This document shows, one piece after another, positions 1 to 6,490 of a stretch of 9,237 bases of DNA; position 1 is the stretch's first letter; the number at the start of each line of letters is the position of its first letter. This DNA is from Candidatus Omnitrophota bacterium (lineage in GTDB: Bacteria > Omnitrophota > Gorgyraeia > Gygaellales > Profunditerraquicolaceae): positions 1-9,237 of the forward strand of contig JAFGET010000069.1 of the NCBI GenBank assembly GCA_016931435.1, in the 5' to 3' direction. The notes under the pieces are model-generated. The model had not been told where the DNA came from. It saw only the letters and a program-made list of their open reading frames with translations, and searched no databases. Both the position numbers and the translations under genes were made by a program.

Positions 1-1063
1 GCCTGCCCAGCACACCTTCAATCACAGAAGGTATCAAAATGAATCTTAATCTTCTTTTTAAGAATTCTTCCACGCAAGCTTCGTTTGCGGCGTTTAAAAC
101 CGCCCCTGATTCTCCTGCCTGAGAAGCTACCCTGTATGCCAGGCTAAGGCACGGGAATTTTTTAAAGTCCGGCTCATAGAAACTTAAGTTCTTTAATCCG
201 CAGAAATCAAGGGGTTCTAAACTGCACTTAAGCCTTTGAGGATAAGAAAGAGCGTATTGTATAGGGATACGCATATCCGTGACCGATAGCTGAGCCATGA
301 CCGAACCGTCAATGAATTCTGCCATGGAATGGATTATCGCTTGAGGGTGTATGAGCACTTTTATCATCTTGGGCCGGAGGGCGAACAGATGCATCGCTTC
401 AATCACCTCGAATCCCTTATTCATCAAAGTAGCGGAATCTACCGTAATTTTTTTACCCATCTTCCAACGGGGATGCCTTAAAACTTTAGATCGTGAAATG
501 CTTTTTAGCTCTTTAATACTGCTTTTGCGCAAAGGCCCGCCCGAAGCAGTCAAATAGATCCTTTTTAATTTGTCTTTATCTTCCCCCTGCAGGCACTGCC
601 AAATCGCCGATTGCTCGCTGTCTATGGGTATGATCTTTACCTTTTTCCTTGCTGCCTTTTCCATCAGAATATGCCCCGCGGCGACCAGCGCTTCTTTATT
701 AGCCAGGGCTATTTCTTTTTTGGAGTCAATGGCATAAAAAAGAGGCATCAGCGCGCTTGAGCCTGAGACTGCCACCACTACCATATCTATTTCTTTTTGT
801 TTTACTAATTCGTTTAAGCCATCTTCTTCGACAAAGAGCCGTATATTTTTTAAATTAACGGATTTTTTCAGTTTATAAGCCGCTTGTTCATCTTTAACGC
901 AGATAAAACGCGGGCAAAATTCCCTGATCTGGCCAGATAAAACTTCTATATTGGAATTAGTGCTTAAGGCGGTTACTTTAAACTTATCCGGGAAGTCACG
1001 GATTACCTGCAGGGTATTGCAGCCGATAGAACCCGTAGAACCCAAAATTACTATGTGCTTCAT
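1..1063 (-). CDS. dxr: 1-deoxy-D-xylulose 5-phosphate reductoisomerase, C-terminus cut by window edge
   Basis: Cytoplasmic enzyme of the MEP (non-mevalonate) isoprenoid pathway; it converts DXP to 2-C-methyl-D-erythritol 4-phosphate using NADPH and a divalent metal. The reading frame is open from the ATG at 1063 to the window edge, giving 354 codons with no stop; the family is usually about 380-400 residues, so some 30-40 residues lie outside. Visible motifs in order: the NADPH-binding loop GSTGSIG (residues 8-14); IPIDSEQSAIW (145-155), with metal ligands D148 and E150; LTASGGP (171-177); and HPRWKMGKKITVDSATLMNK (197-216), followed by the third metal ligand E219. VLIHPQAIIHSM (236-247) is also typical. 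All key residues are present. The ribosome binding site is weak. The start lies 35 nt after the cdsA stop, matching the common bacterial order uppS-cdsA-dxr, in which a RseP-type protease often comes next. Confidence 0.97.
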   Translation of the reverse strand, partial: MKHIVILGSTGSIGCNTLQVIRDFPDKFKVTALSTNSNIEVLSGQIREFCPRFICVKDEQAAYKLKKSVNLKNIRLFVEEDGLNELVKQKEIDMVVVAVSGSSALMPLFYAIDSKKEIALANKEALVAAGHILMEKAARKKVKIIPIDSEQSAIWQCLQGEDKDKLKRIYLTASGGPLRKSSIKELKSISRSKVLRHPRWKMGKKITVDSATLMNKGFEVIEAMHLFALRPKMIKVLIHPQAIIHSMAEFIDGSVMAQLSVTDMRIPIQYALSYPQRLKCSLEPLDFCGLKNLSFYEPDFKKFPCLSLAYRVASQAGESGAVLNAANEACVEEFLKRRLRFILIPSVIEGVLGR

Positions 1064-1098
1064 AGCGCTGCCGCATCTTGCCTATTGTATTTAACTTA

Positions 1099-1893
1099 CT
1101 ATAGGACTAAGGTGTTAATATAAAAATAAAATACCGGAGCGGTAAAAATCAGGCTGTCCATGATATCAAGCACCCCGCCTAATCCGGGAAAGGCGCCTCC
1201 GGAATCCTTGATCTGACAGTCGCGCTTCATCAACGATTCCGAAAGATCACCCAATTGGCCCAGGATCCCTAAAGAAAAACCCACTAATAGAATATTGATG
1301 TAAGAAAACCCTAAAAAAGGCCTGCTTGCTAATGCCCCTAAGACGCTAAATAACAACCCCCCTATTGCTCCTTCTATTGTTTTTTTAGGGCTTATACGCG
1401 GCATAAAAGGGGTTTTACCAAAACGGCTTCCGATAAGGTATGCGCCGATGTCCCCGAGCTTTGTCATTAACAACAATGCCGTAATAAAAAGGGCTCCTTG
1501 AGGCAAATAGCGGATCCTGATCAAAAAACTCAAAAACCAGGAGATATAAAGTATCCCGAAAATAGTGGTAGAAATGCCCACGATCACCCCGGTATTCTGC
1601 CTGCGGCGAAACTGCATCAGGATCAAAAACAATATCCCCATCACTACAAAAAGGAATTCCCAATTACGGGTCAGCTCAAAACGATACACTAAAGAAAGAG
1701 GTATGACCGCACCCAGGCCTATGCCAAAATATTTATATATGCTAATACCCCGTTTTTCAAGCATGGTAAAAAATTCATAAAGACCAGCGATGATAAGGGC
1801 TGTCACGGTCAAACCGCAGAGCCAATCAATGGATATGGCCAAAGCCGTGAATAAAATAATAAGCACCGAACTGATAATTCTCTTTATCAGCAT
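1099..1893 (-). CDS. cdsA: phosphatidate cytidylyltransferase (CDP-diacylglycerol synthase)
   Basis: Integral membrane enzyme that makes CDP-diacylglycerol from phosphatidate and CTP, the branch point of phospholipid synthesis. The 264-residue product is about the usual size and consists mostly of hydrophobic membrane segments. The C-terminal CDS signature lies at residues 220-246: S-L-M-K-R, then K229-D230, then FPGLGGVLDIMD. Two positions differ from the textbook signature: the His of PGHGG is Leu238, and the Arg of LDR is Ile244. The Lys-Arg, Lys-Asp and the two late Asp residues (D243, D246) are kept, so activity is expected; I believe similar variants occur in other PVC-related bacteria (recall, not checked). 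The ATG at 1893 is only 4 nt after the uppS stop, with a weak GAGA-type ribosome binding site overlapping the end of uppS, which suggests translational coupling. The gene ends in TAG followed at once by an in-frame TAA. Confidence 0.93.
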   Translation of the reverse strand: MLIKRIISSVLIILFTALAISIDWLCGLTVTALIIAGLYEFFTMLEKRGISIYKYFGIGLGAVIPLSLVYRFELTRNWEFLFVVMGILFLILMQFRRRQNTGVIVGISTTIFGILYISWFLSFLIRIRYLPQGALFITALLLMTKLGDIGAYLIGSRFGKTPFMPRISPKKTIEGAIGGLLFSVLGALASRPFLGFSYINILLVGFSLGILGQLGDLSESLMKRDCQIKDSGGAFPGLGGVLDIMDSLIFTAPVFYFYINTLVL

Positions 1894-1897
1894 ATTT

Positions 1898-2617
1898 CTA
1901 TTTCTCTTTAATCGCCCCGAACCTGCGTTCTCTCGTTTGGTAAACTTTGATGGCTTTTACCAAATCCTCTTTCTTAAAATCCGGCCAGTATTTTCTTGGA
2001 AAATATAACTCCGCGTAAGACAACTGCCATAATAAAAAATTACTTATACGCATCTCCCCGCTTGTGCGCACCAGAAGGTCGGGGTCAGGTAGTCCGGCGG
2101 TAAAAAGATAGCCGTCGAATTTTTCCGTATCCAGGTCTTCGATCCTGTTTTCGCCTTTTTTTACCGAGAAAAAAAATCTTTTTGCCGCTTCTACGATCTC
2201 CTGCCTTGAACCGTAATTCAAGGCCAGAACCGCGGTCAAGCCGCTGTTATTTTTAGTTTTTTCCTGAGCAACCTTAAGTTTCTTCTGCAGGTATCCCGGG
2301 ATAGGATCATCCCTTCCTATCACAAGAAGGCGTATGTTCTTTTTTATCAGTTCATTTATCTCTCGGTTCAGGAAACTGTCCAAAGAGCGCATCAGCATAT
2401 CTATTTCTCTTCTTGGCCGAGACCAGTTTTCCGTAGAAAAAGCGAAAAAAGTTATTACCTTAATCCCTGCCTCGTCCGCGGCGCGGATGATCTCCTTGAT
2501 CCTGTCTATGCCGACCTTATGCCCCGCGGTACGCGGAAGATTCTTCTCTTTTGCCCAGCGGCCGTTCCCGTCCATGATTATGGCTACGTGTCTGGGGATA
2601 TCAGTCCTGTCTATCAT
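1898..2617 (-). CDS. uppS: isoprenyl transferase (undecaprenyl diphosphate synthase)
   Basis: Cis-prenyltransferase that extends farnesyl diphosphate with isopentenyl diphosphate to make undecaprenyl diphosphate, the lipid carrier for peptidoglycan and other envelope glycans. At 239 residues the length is normal. All family blocks are present: HVAIIMDGNGRWA (10-22) with catalytic Asp16; TAGHKVG (30-36); FFAFSTENWSRP (57-68); and DPDLLVRTSGEMRISNFLLW (178-197), with the diphosphate-binding Arg/Ser residues and the late acidic residue E203 in SYAELYF. The ATG at 2617 starts six to eight residues ahead of the first conserved block, as expected. No strong ribosome binding site precedes it; the upstream region is A/T-rich and is filled by a palindromic repeat (2636-2709). 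It overlaps nothing and is followed after 4 nt by cdsA. In many bacteria frr (ribosome recycling factor) precedes uppS, but here a GH57 enzyme does. Confidence 0.97.
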   Translation of the reverse strand: MIDRTDIPRHVAIIMDGNGRWAKEKNLPRTAGHKVGIDRIKEIIRAADEAGIKVITFFAFSTENWSRPRREIDMLMRSLDSFLNREINELIKKNIRLLVIGRDDPIPGYLQKKLKVAQEKTKNNSGLTAVLALNYGSRQEIVEAAKRFFFSVKKGENRIEDLDTEKFDGYLFTAGLPDPDLLVRTSGEMRISNFLLWQLSYAELYFPRKYWPDFKKEDLVKAIKVYQTRERRFGAIKEK

Positions 2618-2635
2618 ATTTAACTTAAAAACTTA

Positions 2636-2709
2636 AAAGGCAAAAGGTAAAAGTTTAAGGCAAACTTTTCAATTAAGGTTTTGCCTTATTCCTTTTGCGT
2701 TTTGCCTTA
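2636..2709. repeat. A-rich imperfect palindrome between the GH57 gene and uppS
   Basis: The 92-bp spacer is almost filled by one imperfect palindrome centred on AATT at 2671-2674. Each arm is about 37 nt and carries two copies of the unit AAGGCAAA(A), written as TTTTGCCTTA in the other arm, for four copies in all. With a one-base shift the arms pair along most of their length, leaving almost no loop. On the minus strand the element begins exactly at the GH57 stop codon, which is its outer edge, and ends about 18 nt before the uppS ATG. There is no U-tract, so it does not look like a standard terminator. It may be a genome-dispersed intergenic repeat (REP/MITE-like), or an mRNA hairpin that affects uppS expression; the sequence alone cannot decide. 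Confidence 0.75.
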
Positions 2710-4284
2710 TTACTGATGGACCCGATAATCTATCTCCGGAAATATATTATCTTTATATTCGATATCAGAAAGCCACTTTTCATCTATGGAATTTGCTTTT
2801 ATCTGCTCGTATAAGTTTATGAACCTTAAGATGTGGTCCTTAGTACGCCTTACCGCATAACTGATATGAGTACCTGTACTCATAATAAAAGCCCAATCTG
2901 AGCTTTGCGCCAAAAGCAATTCTCTCAAGGCCTGGTTTAATGCGCGCTTGGTTAACCCTTCGGCATGAGGATTGCTTTTTACTAACTCCGTCATGCGCTC
3001 TGAGGCTTTATGCAGGTGGCGGTAAATCCAGTCATTGGGCCCTTGTAGCCACATCTCGCTATAGCCCTTCCATCCCCAGCTGGATAGCGAAGGCGTAACA
3101 ACCTGATTGCGGGGGTTTTCCTGCAGGTATTCTGAAGGGGTAATCATACGCAGGGTCTTTTGGTCAAAATGTATCTTGCGGATCAAAAAATCGAGCCATA
3201 AAGGCCCCTCATACCACCAGTGCCCGTAAAGTTCGGCGTCGTAAGGAGAGACAATAATGGGTTTTTTCTGCATAAGGCCGAATAGATACTCGACTTGTTT
3301 CTGACGGTTGAACATAAAATTGCCCGCGTGTTCCGCGGCTTTTTCCTGGGCCCTGTGATGATCATAAGGCTGTTTATCTTCGTCTCCGCTGATACGATAA
3401 TACTTTATCCCGGTATTTATCCTTATGCCGTCTGGATGGATGTAGGGCTTTATGTAATCGTAATCTAAATCAAACCCTATGTCCCGGTAGAATTCCCGGT
3501 AATAATAATCTCCGGGATAGCCCTCCACAGAAGACCAGACCTGCTTTGAGGATTCCAGGTCCCTGCTAAAGCAAGCTACTCCGGATTTACAGTATACGGG
3601 AGCAAAGACTCCGTACTTAGGCCGGGGGGAGCCGTGCAATATCGCATGGGCATCACCAAAGAAATATTTTAAGCCTGCTTCTTTAAATATTTCGTCGTCT
3701 GCAGGATGATAGCCGCATTCGGGAAGCCATATTCCTCTAGGCCTCCTGCCGAAGATTTTTTCATAATGGTTGGCCGCGACCTTTACCTGCGCCCTCACCG
3801 AAGGTTTAACCGCGTCCATTAAAGGGAAAAATCCGTGCGTTGCCCCGCAGGTGATTATCTCCAAGTTTCCGGCATCCTGGAAATCTTTAAAGGCATAGGC
3901 TAAATTACGCCCGTACCTTTCGAAAGTATTGCGCGCTTCATAAAAACGCACCAGATACATATTTGCCAGGGAATTAAACTCAGGCTGCCAGCGCGTCCGC
4001 TCTACCTCTTTATGCGCCAGCTCGATAAGCCTGTTGATATGGCGCAAGTACCTTTCCTGAAGCAAGGCGTCTGAAAGCATCGAGATTAAAGTCGGGGTCA
4101 AAGACATGGTAATACGAAAATCTACCTTGTCATGAAGAAGCTTTTCAAAGACATTGATTAACGGCACATAAGTCTCGGTAATAGCTTCAAATAACCAATC
4201 CTCTTCTAAGAAATCTTCGTGCTCCGGATGGCGCACGTATGGCAGGTGGCTATGCAGCACTATACATAAATAACCTTTTTCCAT
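2710..4284 (-). CDS. GH57 family 1,4-alpha-glucan branching enzyme
   Basis: Glycoside hydrolase family 57 protein, most like the branching enzymes that move alpha-1,4 glucan segments to alpha-1,6 positions in glycogen-like polymers; probably cytoplasmic, as there is no signal peptide. At 524 residues the size is typical. Family regions seen: HSHLPYVRHP (11-20); GATHGFFPLM (147-156); WLPECGYHP (186-194), where Glu189 is the expected catalytic nucleophile; and SPYDAELYGHWWYEGP (346-361), where Asp349 is the expected acid/base. Near residues 403-420 comes GWKGYSEMWLQGPNDWIY, typical of the branching-enzyme clade (formerly DUF1957). The long helical C-terminal part (about 420-500) fits that clade. 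The start ATG at 4284 is 11 nt after the stop of the DUF4912 gene, so the two are almost certainly co-transcribed. An alternative is another GH57 activity such as amylase or 4-alpha-glucanotransferase, but the motif set favours branching enzyme. Confidence 0.92.
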   Translation of the reverse strand: MEKGYLCIVLHSHLPYVRHPEHEDFLEEDWLFEAITETYVPLINVFEKLLHDKVDFRITMSLTPTLISMLSDALLQERYLRHINRLIELAHKEVERTRWQPEFNSLANMYLVRFYEARNTFERYGRNLAYAFKDFQDAGNLEIITCGATHGFFPLMDAVKPSVRAQVKVAANHYEKIFGRRPRGIWLPECGYHPADDEIFKEAGLKYFFGDAHAILHGSPRPKYGVFAPVYCKSGVACFSRDLESSKQVWSSVEGYPGDYYYREFYRDIGFDLDYDYIKPYIHPDGIRINTGIKYYRISGDEDKQPYDHHRAQEKAAEHAGNFMFNRQKQVEYLFGLMQKKPIIVSPYDAELYGHWWYEGPLWLDFLIRKIHFDQKTLRMITPSEYLQENPRNQVVTPSLSSWGWKGYSEMWLQGPNDWIYRHLHKASERMTELVKSNPHAEGLTKRALNQALRELLLAQSSDWAFIMSTGTHISYAVRRTKDHILRFINLYEQIKANSIDEKWLSDIEYKDNIFPEIDYRVHQ

Positions 4285-4295
4285 ATATCAGTCTG

Positions 4296-5300
4296 TTATT
4301 TGGTTTCTTTGGAGACAATAGGAGTGATAGTCCGCTTGTCGATTCCATCGTTTGAGGTTGCCTCAACGGGTATGACCTGTTTGCCGTCAGGCAGGGCAAA
4401 ACGCATAGTAAAAGTCCCATCGGGCCTCAATTTTATCTGTTTACCCTGGACGCAGACATTAGCGTCCGGCTCGGTCGCCCCGTATACAATCAATTCCGTA
4501 TTTACTATCAGCCAAAATTTTCTTTCTTGAGGGGCTTTTTTTACGGGGCTTGAGGCGGAAGTGATACCGGGAGAGGCTAAAACACCTGAAAAGAGCTCTC
4601 TTCTTAGGCGCTCCTGCCAGGCTTTTCCTATAGGAGAGGTGCGGCCAAAACCAAAACCCATTCCATATAGACGCGCGAACATATCCTCAGGGATCATCCA
4701 TTCTTCGTCAGTAACCCAGGAAGGGCCCTCTAGCGGAGTATGCACGGTATTAGAGCGGGCGATCCTGATAAACTCTCCGTTAGCTAAAAGTAGACCTATA
4801 TCTACGCACCAGGACCTGCCGGGAGAAGCGGCATCTATATACCAGCTGTTATTATGCATGCCTACTTCTATATCAAAAGACCTGTGCGCGTTTGTGCCGT
4901 CAAAATTGATATGGCTGATATCATAGACCCTTAATATCATCCTTGCGCTAAAAAATAAACTGCCAAGCTTATTCTTTAACCTCTCCAGCGTCCCGGATGA
5001 AACCTCCCAATAAGAATGTATCCACCAGGGGTCTCTGACTTGAAGCACTATCTTGTCTTCTCCGTATGCCGCGGGGATATCCTCTACTAGCCGCGGAGCA
5101 AAAACCGGCGGCATGGAAGGAGTGGAAAATTTGGCTTTCTCTACGGCCGTCTCTTGAGCCCCAAAAAACTTTTTTTCCGCCTTATTTAAAACTTCTTCTT
5201 TTTTGGGGGTCTTCTTGCGGGTGGCGGCCTTTGCGGGACTTTTTCCCTTTTTTTTCACTATTTTGTTAAATTTTTCTTTTATTTTTCGTAATATCGCCAT
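4296..5300 (-). CDS. DUF4912 domain protein with lysine-rich N-terminus
   Basis: The function of this family is unknown. The core (about residues 80-210 of 334) contains KIVLQVRDPWWIHSYWEV, the hallmark of DUF4912, followed by a beta-rich stretch with RVYDIS and WYIDAASPGRSWCVDIG. The first 40 residues are very basic (KKKGKSPAKAATRKKTPKK) and look disordered. Residues 262-330 form a second beta domain (ELIVYGATEPDANVCVQGK, then RPDGTFTMRFALPDG) resembling small Ig-like modules. I see no signal peptide. I choose the ATG at 5300 because a very strong GGGAGGGG site lies 2 nt upstream of it at 5303-5310. An in-frame ATG at 5315 would add five residues, but it places this site inside the coding region and has no site of its own. 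It sits 11 nt before the GH57 branching enzyme; the pairing of DUF4912 with GH57 genes suggests, by inference, a role in alpha-glucan metabolism or glucan binding. Confidence 0.88.
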   Translation of the reverse strand: MAILRKIKEKFNKIVKKKGKSPAKAATRKKTPKKEEVLNKAEKKFFGAQETAVEKAKFSTPSMPPVFAPRLVEDIPAAYGEDKIVLQVRDPWWIHSYWEVSSGTLERLKNKLGSLFFSARMILRVYDISHINFDGTNAHRSFDIEVGMHNNSWYIDAASPGRSWCVDIGLLLANGEFIRIARSNTVHTPLEGPSWVTDEEWMIPEDMFARLYGMGFGFGRTSPIGKAWQERLRRELFSGVLASPGITSASSPVKKAPQERKFWLIVNTELIVYGATEPDANVCVQGKQIKLRPDGTFTMRFALPDGKQVIPVEATSNDGIDKRTITPIVSKETK

Positions 5301-5302
5301 AT

Positions 5303-5310
5303 CCCCTCCC
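5303..5310 (-). promoter_or_regulatory. strong ribosome binding site deciding the DUF4912 start
   Basis: On the minus strand this reads GGGAGGGG, 2 nt before the ATG at 5300; measured from the GGAGG core the gap is about 4-5 nt. The competing upstream ATG at 5315 overlaps the site, which argues for the shorter protein. Confidence 0.7.
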
Positions 5311-5357
5311 TGCATAAAAAAACGCGCACCCTATTGCTGTCGCAAAAGATGCCGCGG

Positions 5358-5738
5358 CTATCTTTTCTTCTTATCTTTCGTCAAGGCCTCTTTTAAATCC
5401 TCTTCCAGGGTTTCCTTAAGTCTTATTATCTTATCGAGTTCTTCTTTCAAGTCCTGGTTTACTAATTGTTCATCTATCAATAGTTTTTTAGTCGCCAGAT
5501 GCGCGGCCTTTTCCTCTTCCAGCTGCCGGATTAATTCGTCTAATTTGCCTTCCGTATCTTGCTTATCCTGGGAAAATTTGCTCATTTTTTCTTCTAAATC
5601 CAAGCGGGTAGCCATTTCTTTATCGCGCGCCGACCTTAAACGCCGGGCATCGCCACAGGAACTGATTGTCCCTAAAAAAAATAAGACCGACAAAGTAATC
5701 AATACCAAAATCAACCTGTTTTTAAAACCTTCTCCCAT
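5358..5738 (-). CDS. small coiled-coil protein, probable lipoprotein
   Basis: I do not recognise a named family. The 126-residue product has a positively charged start (F-K-N-R) and a hydrophobic stretch at residues 9-27 ending in ISSC (25-28), an acceptable lipobox. Cys28 would be lipidated and Gly29 would be the +2 residue; otherwise this is a single membrane anchor. From about residue 31 to the end it is highly charged and heptad-like (for example DELIRQLEEEKAAHLATKK), so a long coiled coil is likely, ending in KDKKKR. The ATG at 5738 has an AAGGGG site about 6 nt upstream and lies 24 nt after the stop of the OmpA-like gene, so the two are probably co-transcribed. It resembles the N-terminal half of that neighbour (lipobox followed by a coiled coil) but lacks an OmpA domain. 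By inference it is an envelope or periplasmic structural or spacer protein. Confidence 0.78.
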   Translation of the reverse strand: MGEGFKNRLILVLITLSVLFFLGTISSCGDARRLRSARDKEMATRLDLEEKMSKFSQDKQDTEGKLDELIRQLEEEKAAHLATKKLLIDEQLVNQDLKEELDKIIRLKETLEEDLKEALTKDKKKR

Positions 5739-5762
5739 CTATGCCCCTTTCAGTATCGCTGT

Positions 5763-6113
5763 TTACTTATAATTTGCGGGAGGCTCAAGGCCTTTTTTAC
5801 CCGATTTAGATTCTTTTACCTTGGCTAATTGCGGCATGATAATAATCTCGACGCGACGGTTCATTTTACGGCCTTCGGAGGTGGCATTTGTCGCCACGGG
5901 GTGATATTCTCCGTAACCAATCGAAGAGAGGCGCTCCGGAGAAATCCCTTTATTATCTGCCAAATAATGCAGGACGCTGAGGGAGCGCGCTGTGGATAAT
6001 TCCCAATTAGATTTCCATCCCGAATGCTTGATGGGTACGTTATCCGTGTGCCCTTCTATGCCGATATTAAACCTGGCGGCCTCTTCTTTTAAGACGCGGG
6101 CGACTTTATCCAA
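5763..6113 (-). CDS. OmpA/MotB-like peptidoglycan-binding domain, C-terminal part of a broken gene
   Basis: This is the C-terminal half of the gene that begins at 6416, in the same reading frame and separated from it by the in-frame TAA at 6141-6143. The conserved domain is intact: NIGIEGHTDNVPIKHSGW, then SNWELSTARSLSVLHYL, then ISPERLSSIGYGEYHPVA, then NRRVEIII. Counting from the TTG at 6113, Asp24 (GHTDN) and Arg43 (STARS) match the residues that in OmpA bind diaminopimelate of peptidoglycan. The SNWELS insertion is of the MotB type. The only start available after the stop is TTG, at a Leu position inside the domain, with no well-placed ribosome binding site, and the fragment has no export signal. 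It is therefore unlikely to work alone; it may be made by readthrough, be a recent pseudogene piece, or reflect a base error. The tail after about residue 93 is basic and disordered (KVKESKSGKKG). Confidence 0.85.
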   Translation of the reverse strand: MDKVARVLKEEAARFNIGIEGHTDNVPIKHSGWKSNWELSTARSLSVLHYLADNKGISPERLSSIGYGEYHPVATNATSEGRKMNRRVEIIIMPQLAKVKESKSGKKGLEPPANYK

Positions 6114-6140
6114 TATCGCATAAGCCTCTGTCTTTATTAC

Positions 6141-6143
6141 TTA
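6141..6143 (-). other. in-frame TAA interrupting the OmpA-like lipoprotein gene
   Basis: The minus strand reads GAC TCG GGA AAA TAA GTA ATA AAG ACA GAG GCT, that is D-S-G-K-stop-V-I-K-T-E-A, continuing in frame through the rest of the OmpA domain. The distance from the ATG at 6416 to the final stop at 5763 is 654 nt, exactly 218 codons, so there is no indel. The stop replaces one residue just after the FDSGK motif that begins the OmpA-like domain. Confidence 0.9.
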
Positions 6144-6416
6144 TTTTCCCGAGTCGAATAAGACATCAGCAACAAAAGTGATTACCAGCCCTTTCTGCAT
6201 CATTTTCAAATTCACCTGGTTATCCTTAAGTTCCTGCGCAAGCCGCTCTTCAAGGAGGGAACGTGTAGAATTCAATTCGTCCAACTGCCGGGTTAATTCT
6301 TCTATCTTTTTAAGGTCGGAACTCCTGCCTTTCTGAAAGATAAAAGTACACCCTGATAAGCTTAAGATCGACAAAAATAATAGACTAAATTTAAAAAATT
6401 TACCTAATTTATCCAT
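6141..6416 (-). CDS. OmpA-like lipoprotein, N-terminal part (truncated by in-frame stop)
   Basis: First 91 residues of an OmpA/Pal-like lipoprotein. Residues 1-22 form a signal peptide with basic residues (K3, K6, K9), a hydrophobic core, and a classic lipobox LSGC (20-23) with Cys23 as the lipidated residue; Thr at +2 gives no inner-membrane retention signal under the E. coli rule. Residues 34-75 are heptad-like and charged (KKIEELTRQLDELNSTRSLL), a probable coiled coil. The piece then enters the first strand of the OmpA domain (LVITFVADVLFDSGK) and stops at TAA. The full gene would be 217 codons from here to 5763. It has the best expression signals in the window: an AGGAGGT site at 6422-6428 and a consensus promoter at 6444-6472. 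Were the stop absent, it would be an outer-membrane lipoprotein tethered to peptidoglycan. Confidence 0.85.
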   Translation of the reverse strand: MDKLGKFFKFSLLFLSILSLSGCTFIFQKGRSSDLKKIEELTRQLDELNSTRSLLEERLAQELKDNQVNLKMMQKGLVITFVADVLFDSGK

Positions 6417-6421
6417 GATTT

Positions 6422-6428
6422 ACCTCCT
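6422..6428 (-). promoter_or_regulatory. consensus ribosome binding site of the OmpA-like lipoprotein gene
   Basis: On the minus strand AGGAGGT precedes the ATG at 6416 with a 5-nt gap (AAATC). This is the closest match in the window to the full anti-16S complement, so high translation is expected. Confidence 0.85.
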
Positions 6429-6443
6429 TTTTTGAGAGGTTTA

Positions 6444-6472
6444 ACTATAACATACACAATGGGTTTAGTCAA
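6444..6472 (-). promoter_or_regulatory. sigma-70 type promoter for the envelope gene cluster
   Basis: On the minus strand, TTGACT (6467-6472) and TATAGT (6444-6449) are separated by exactly 17 bp, and TG one base before the -10 box (TGT-TATAGT) makes an extended -10. Each hexamer differs from consensus at one position. Transcription would start near 6436-6438, leaving a leader of about 20 nt before the ATG at 6416. It is placed to drive the OmpA-like gene and, with no clear terminator before the window edge, possibly everything down to dxr. Confidence 0.75.
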
Positions 6473-6490
6473 GCAAAATTGCCCTCTAAT

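Noticed and set aside
2334..2636. 100-residue plus-strand frame opposite uppS
   Set aside because: uppS on the other strand has every catalytic block, and the plus-strand frame has no recognisable domain or plausible ribosome binding site.
2618..2709. CRISPR-like or tandem repeat array
   Set aside because: The repeated words are short, A-rich and arranged as one palindrome, with no regularly spaced unique spacers.
5301..5315. Longer DUF4912 start at the ATG at 5315
   Set aside because: The strong GGGAGGGG ribosome binding site would then lie inside the coding sequence, while it is well placed for the ATG at 5300.
5311..5357. T-run (TTTTTTT) after a GC-rich stretch downstream of the coiled-coil gene, minus strand
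   Set aside because: The preceding sequence has only a tiny TTGC-GACA-GCAA hairpin not adjacent to the T run, so a terminator is not convincing.
5203..5772. 189-residue open frame on the plus strand
   Set aside because: It lies opposite the lysine-rich start of the DUF4912 gene and the coiled-coil gene; its Ser/Phe/Leu-rich content is what the complement of Lys/Glu-rich coding gives, and it has no family motifs.
6113..6140. Independent gene start (TTG at 6113) for the OmpA-domain fragment
   Set aside because: The TTG is a conserved Leu position within the domain, there is no well-placed ribosome binding site, and a lone OmpA domain without export signal would not reach the peptidoglycan.
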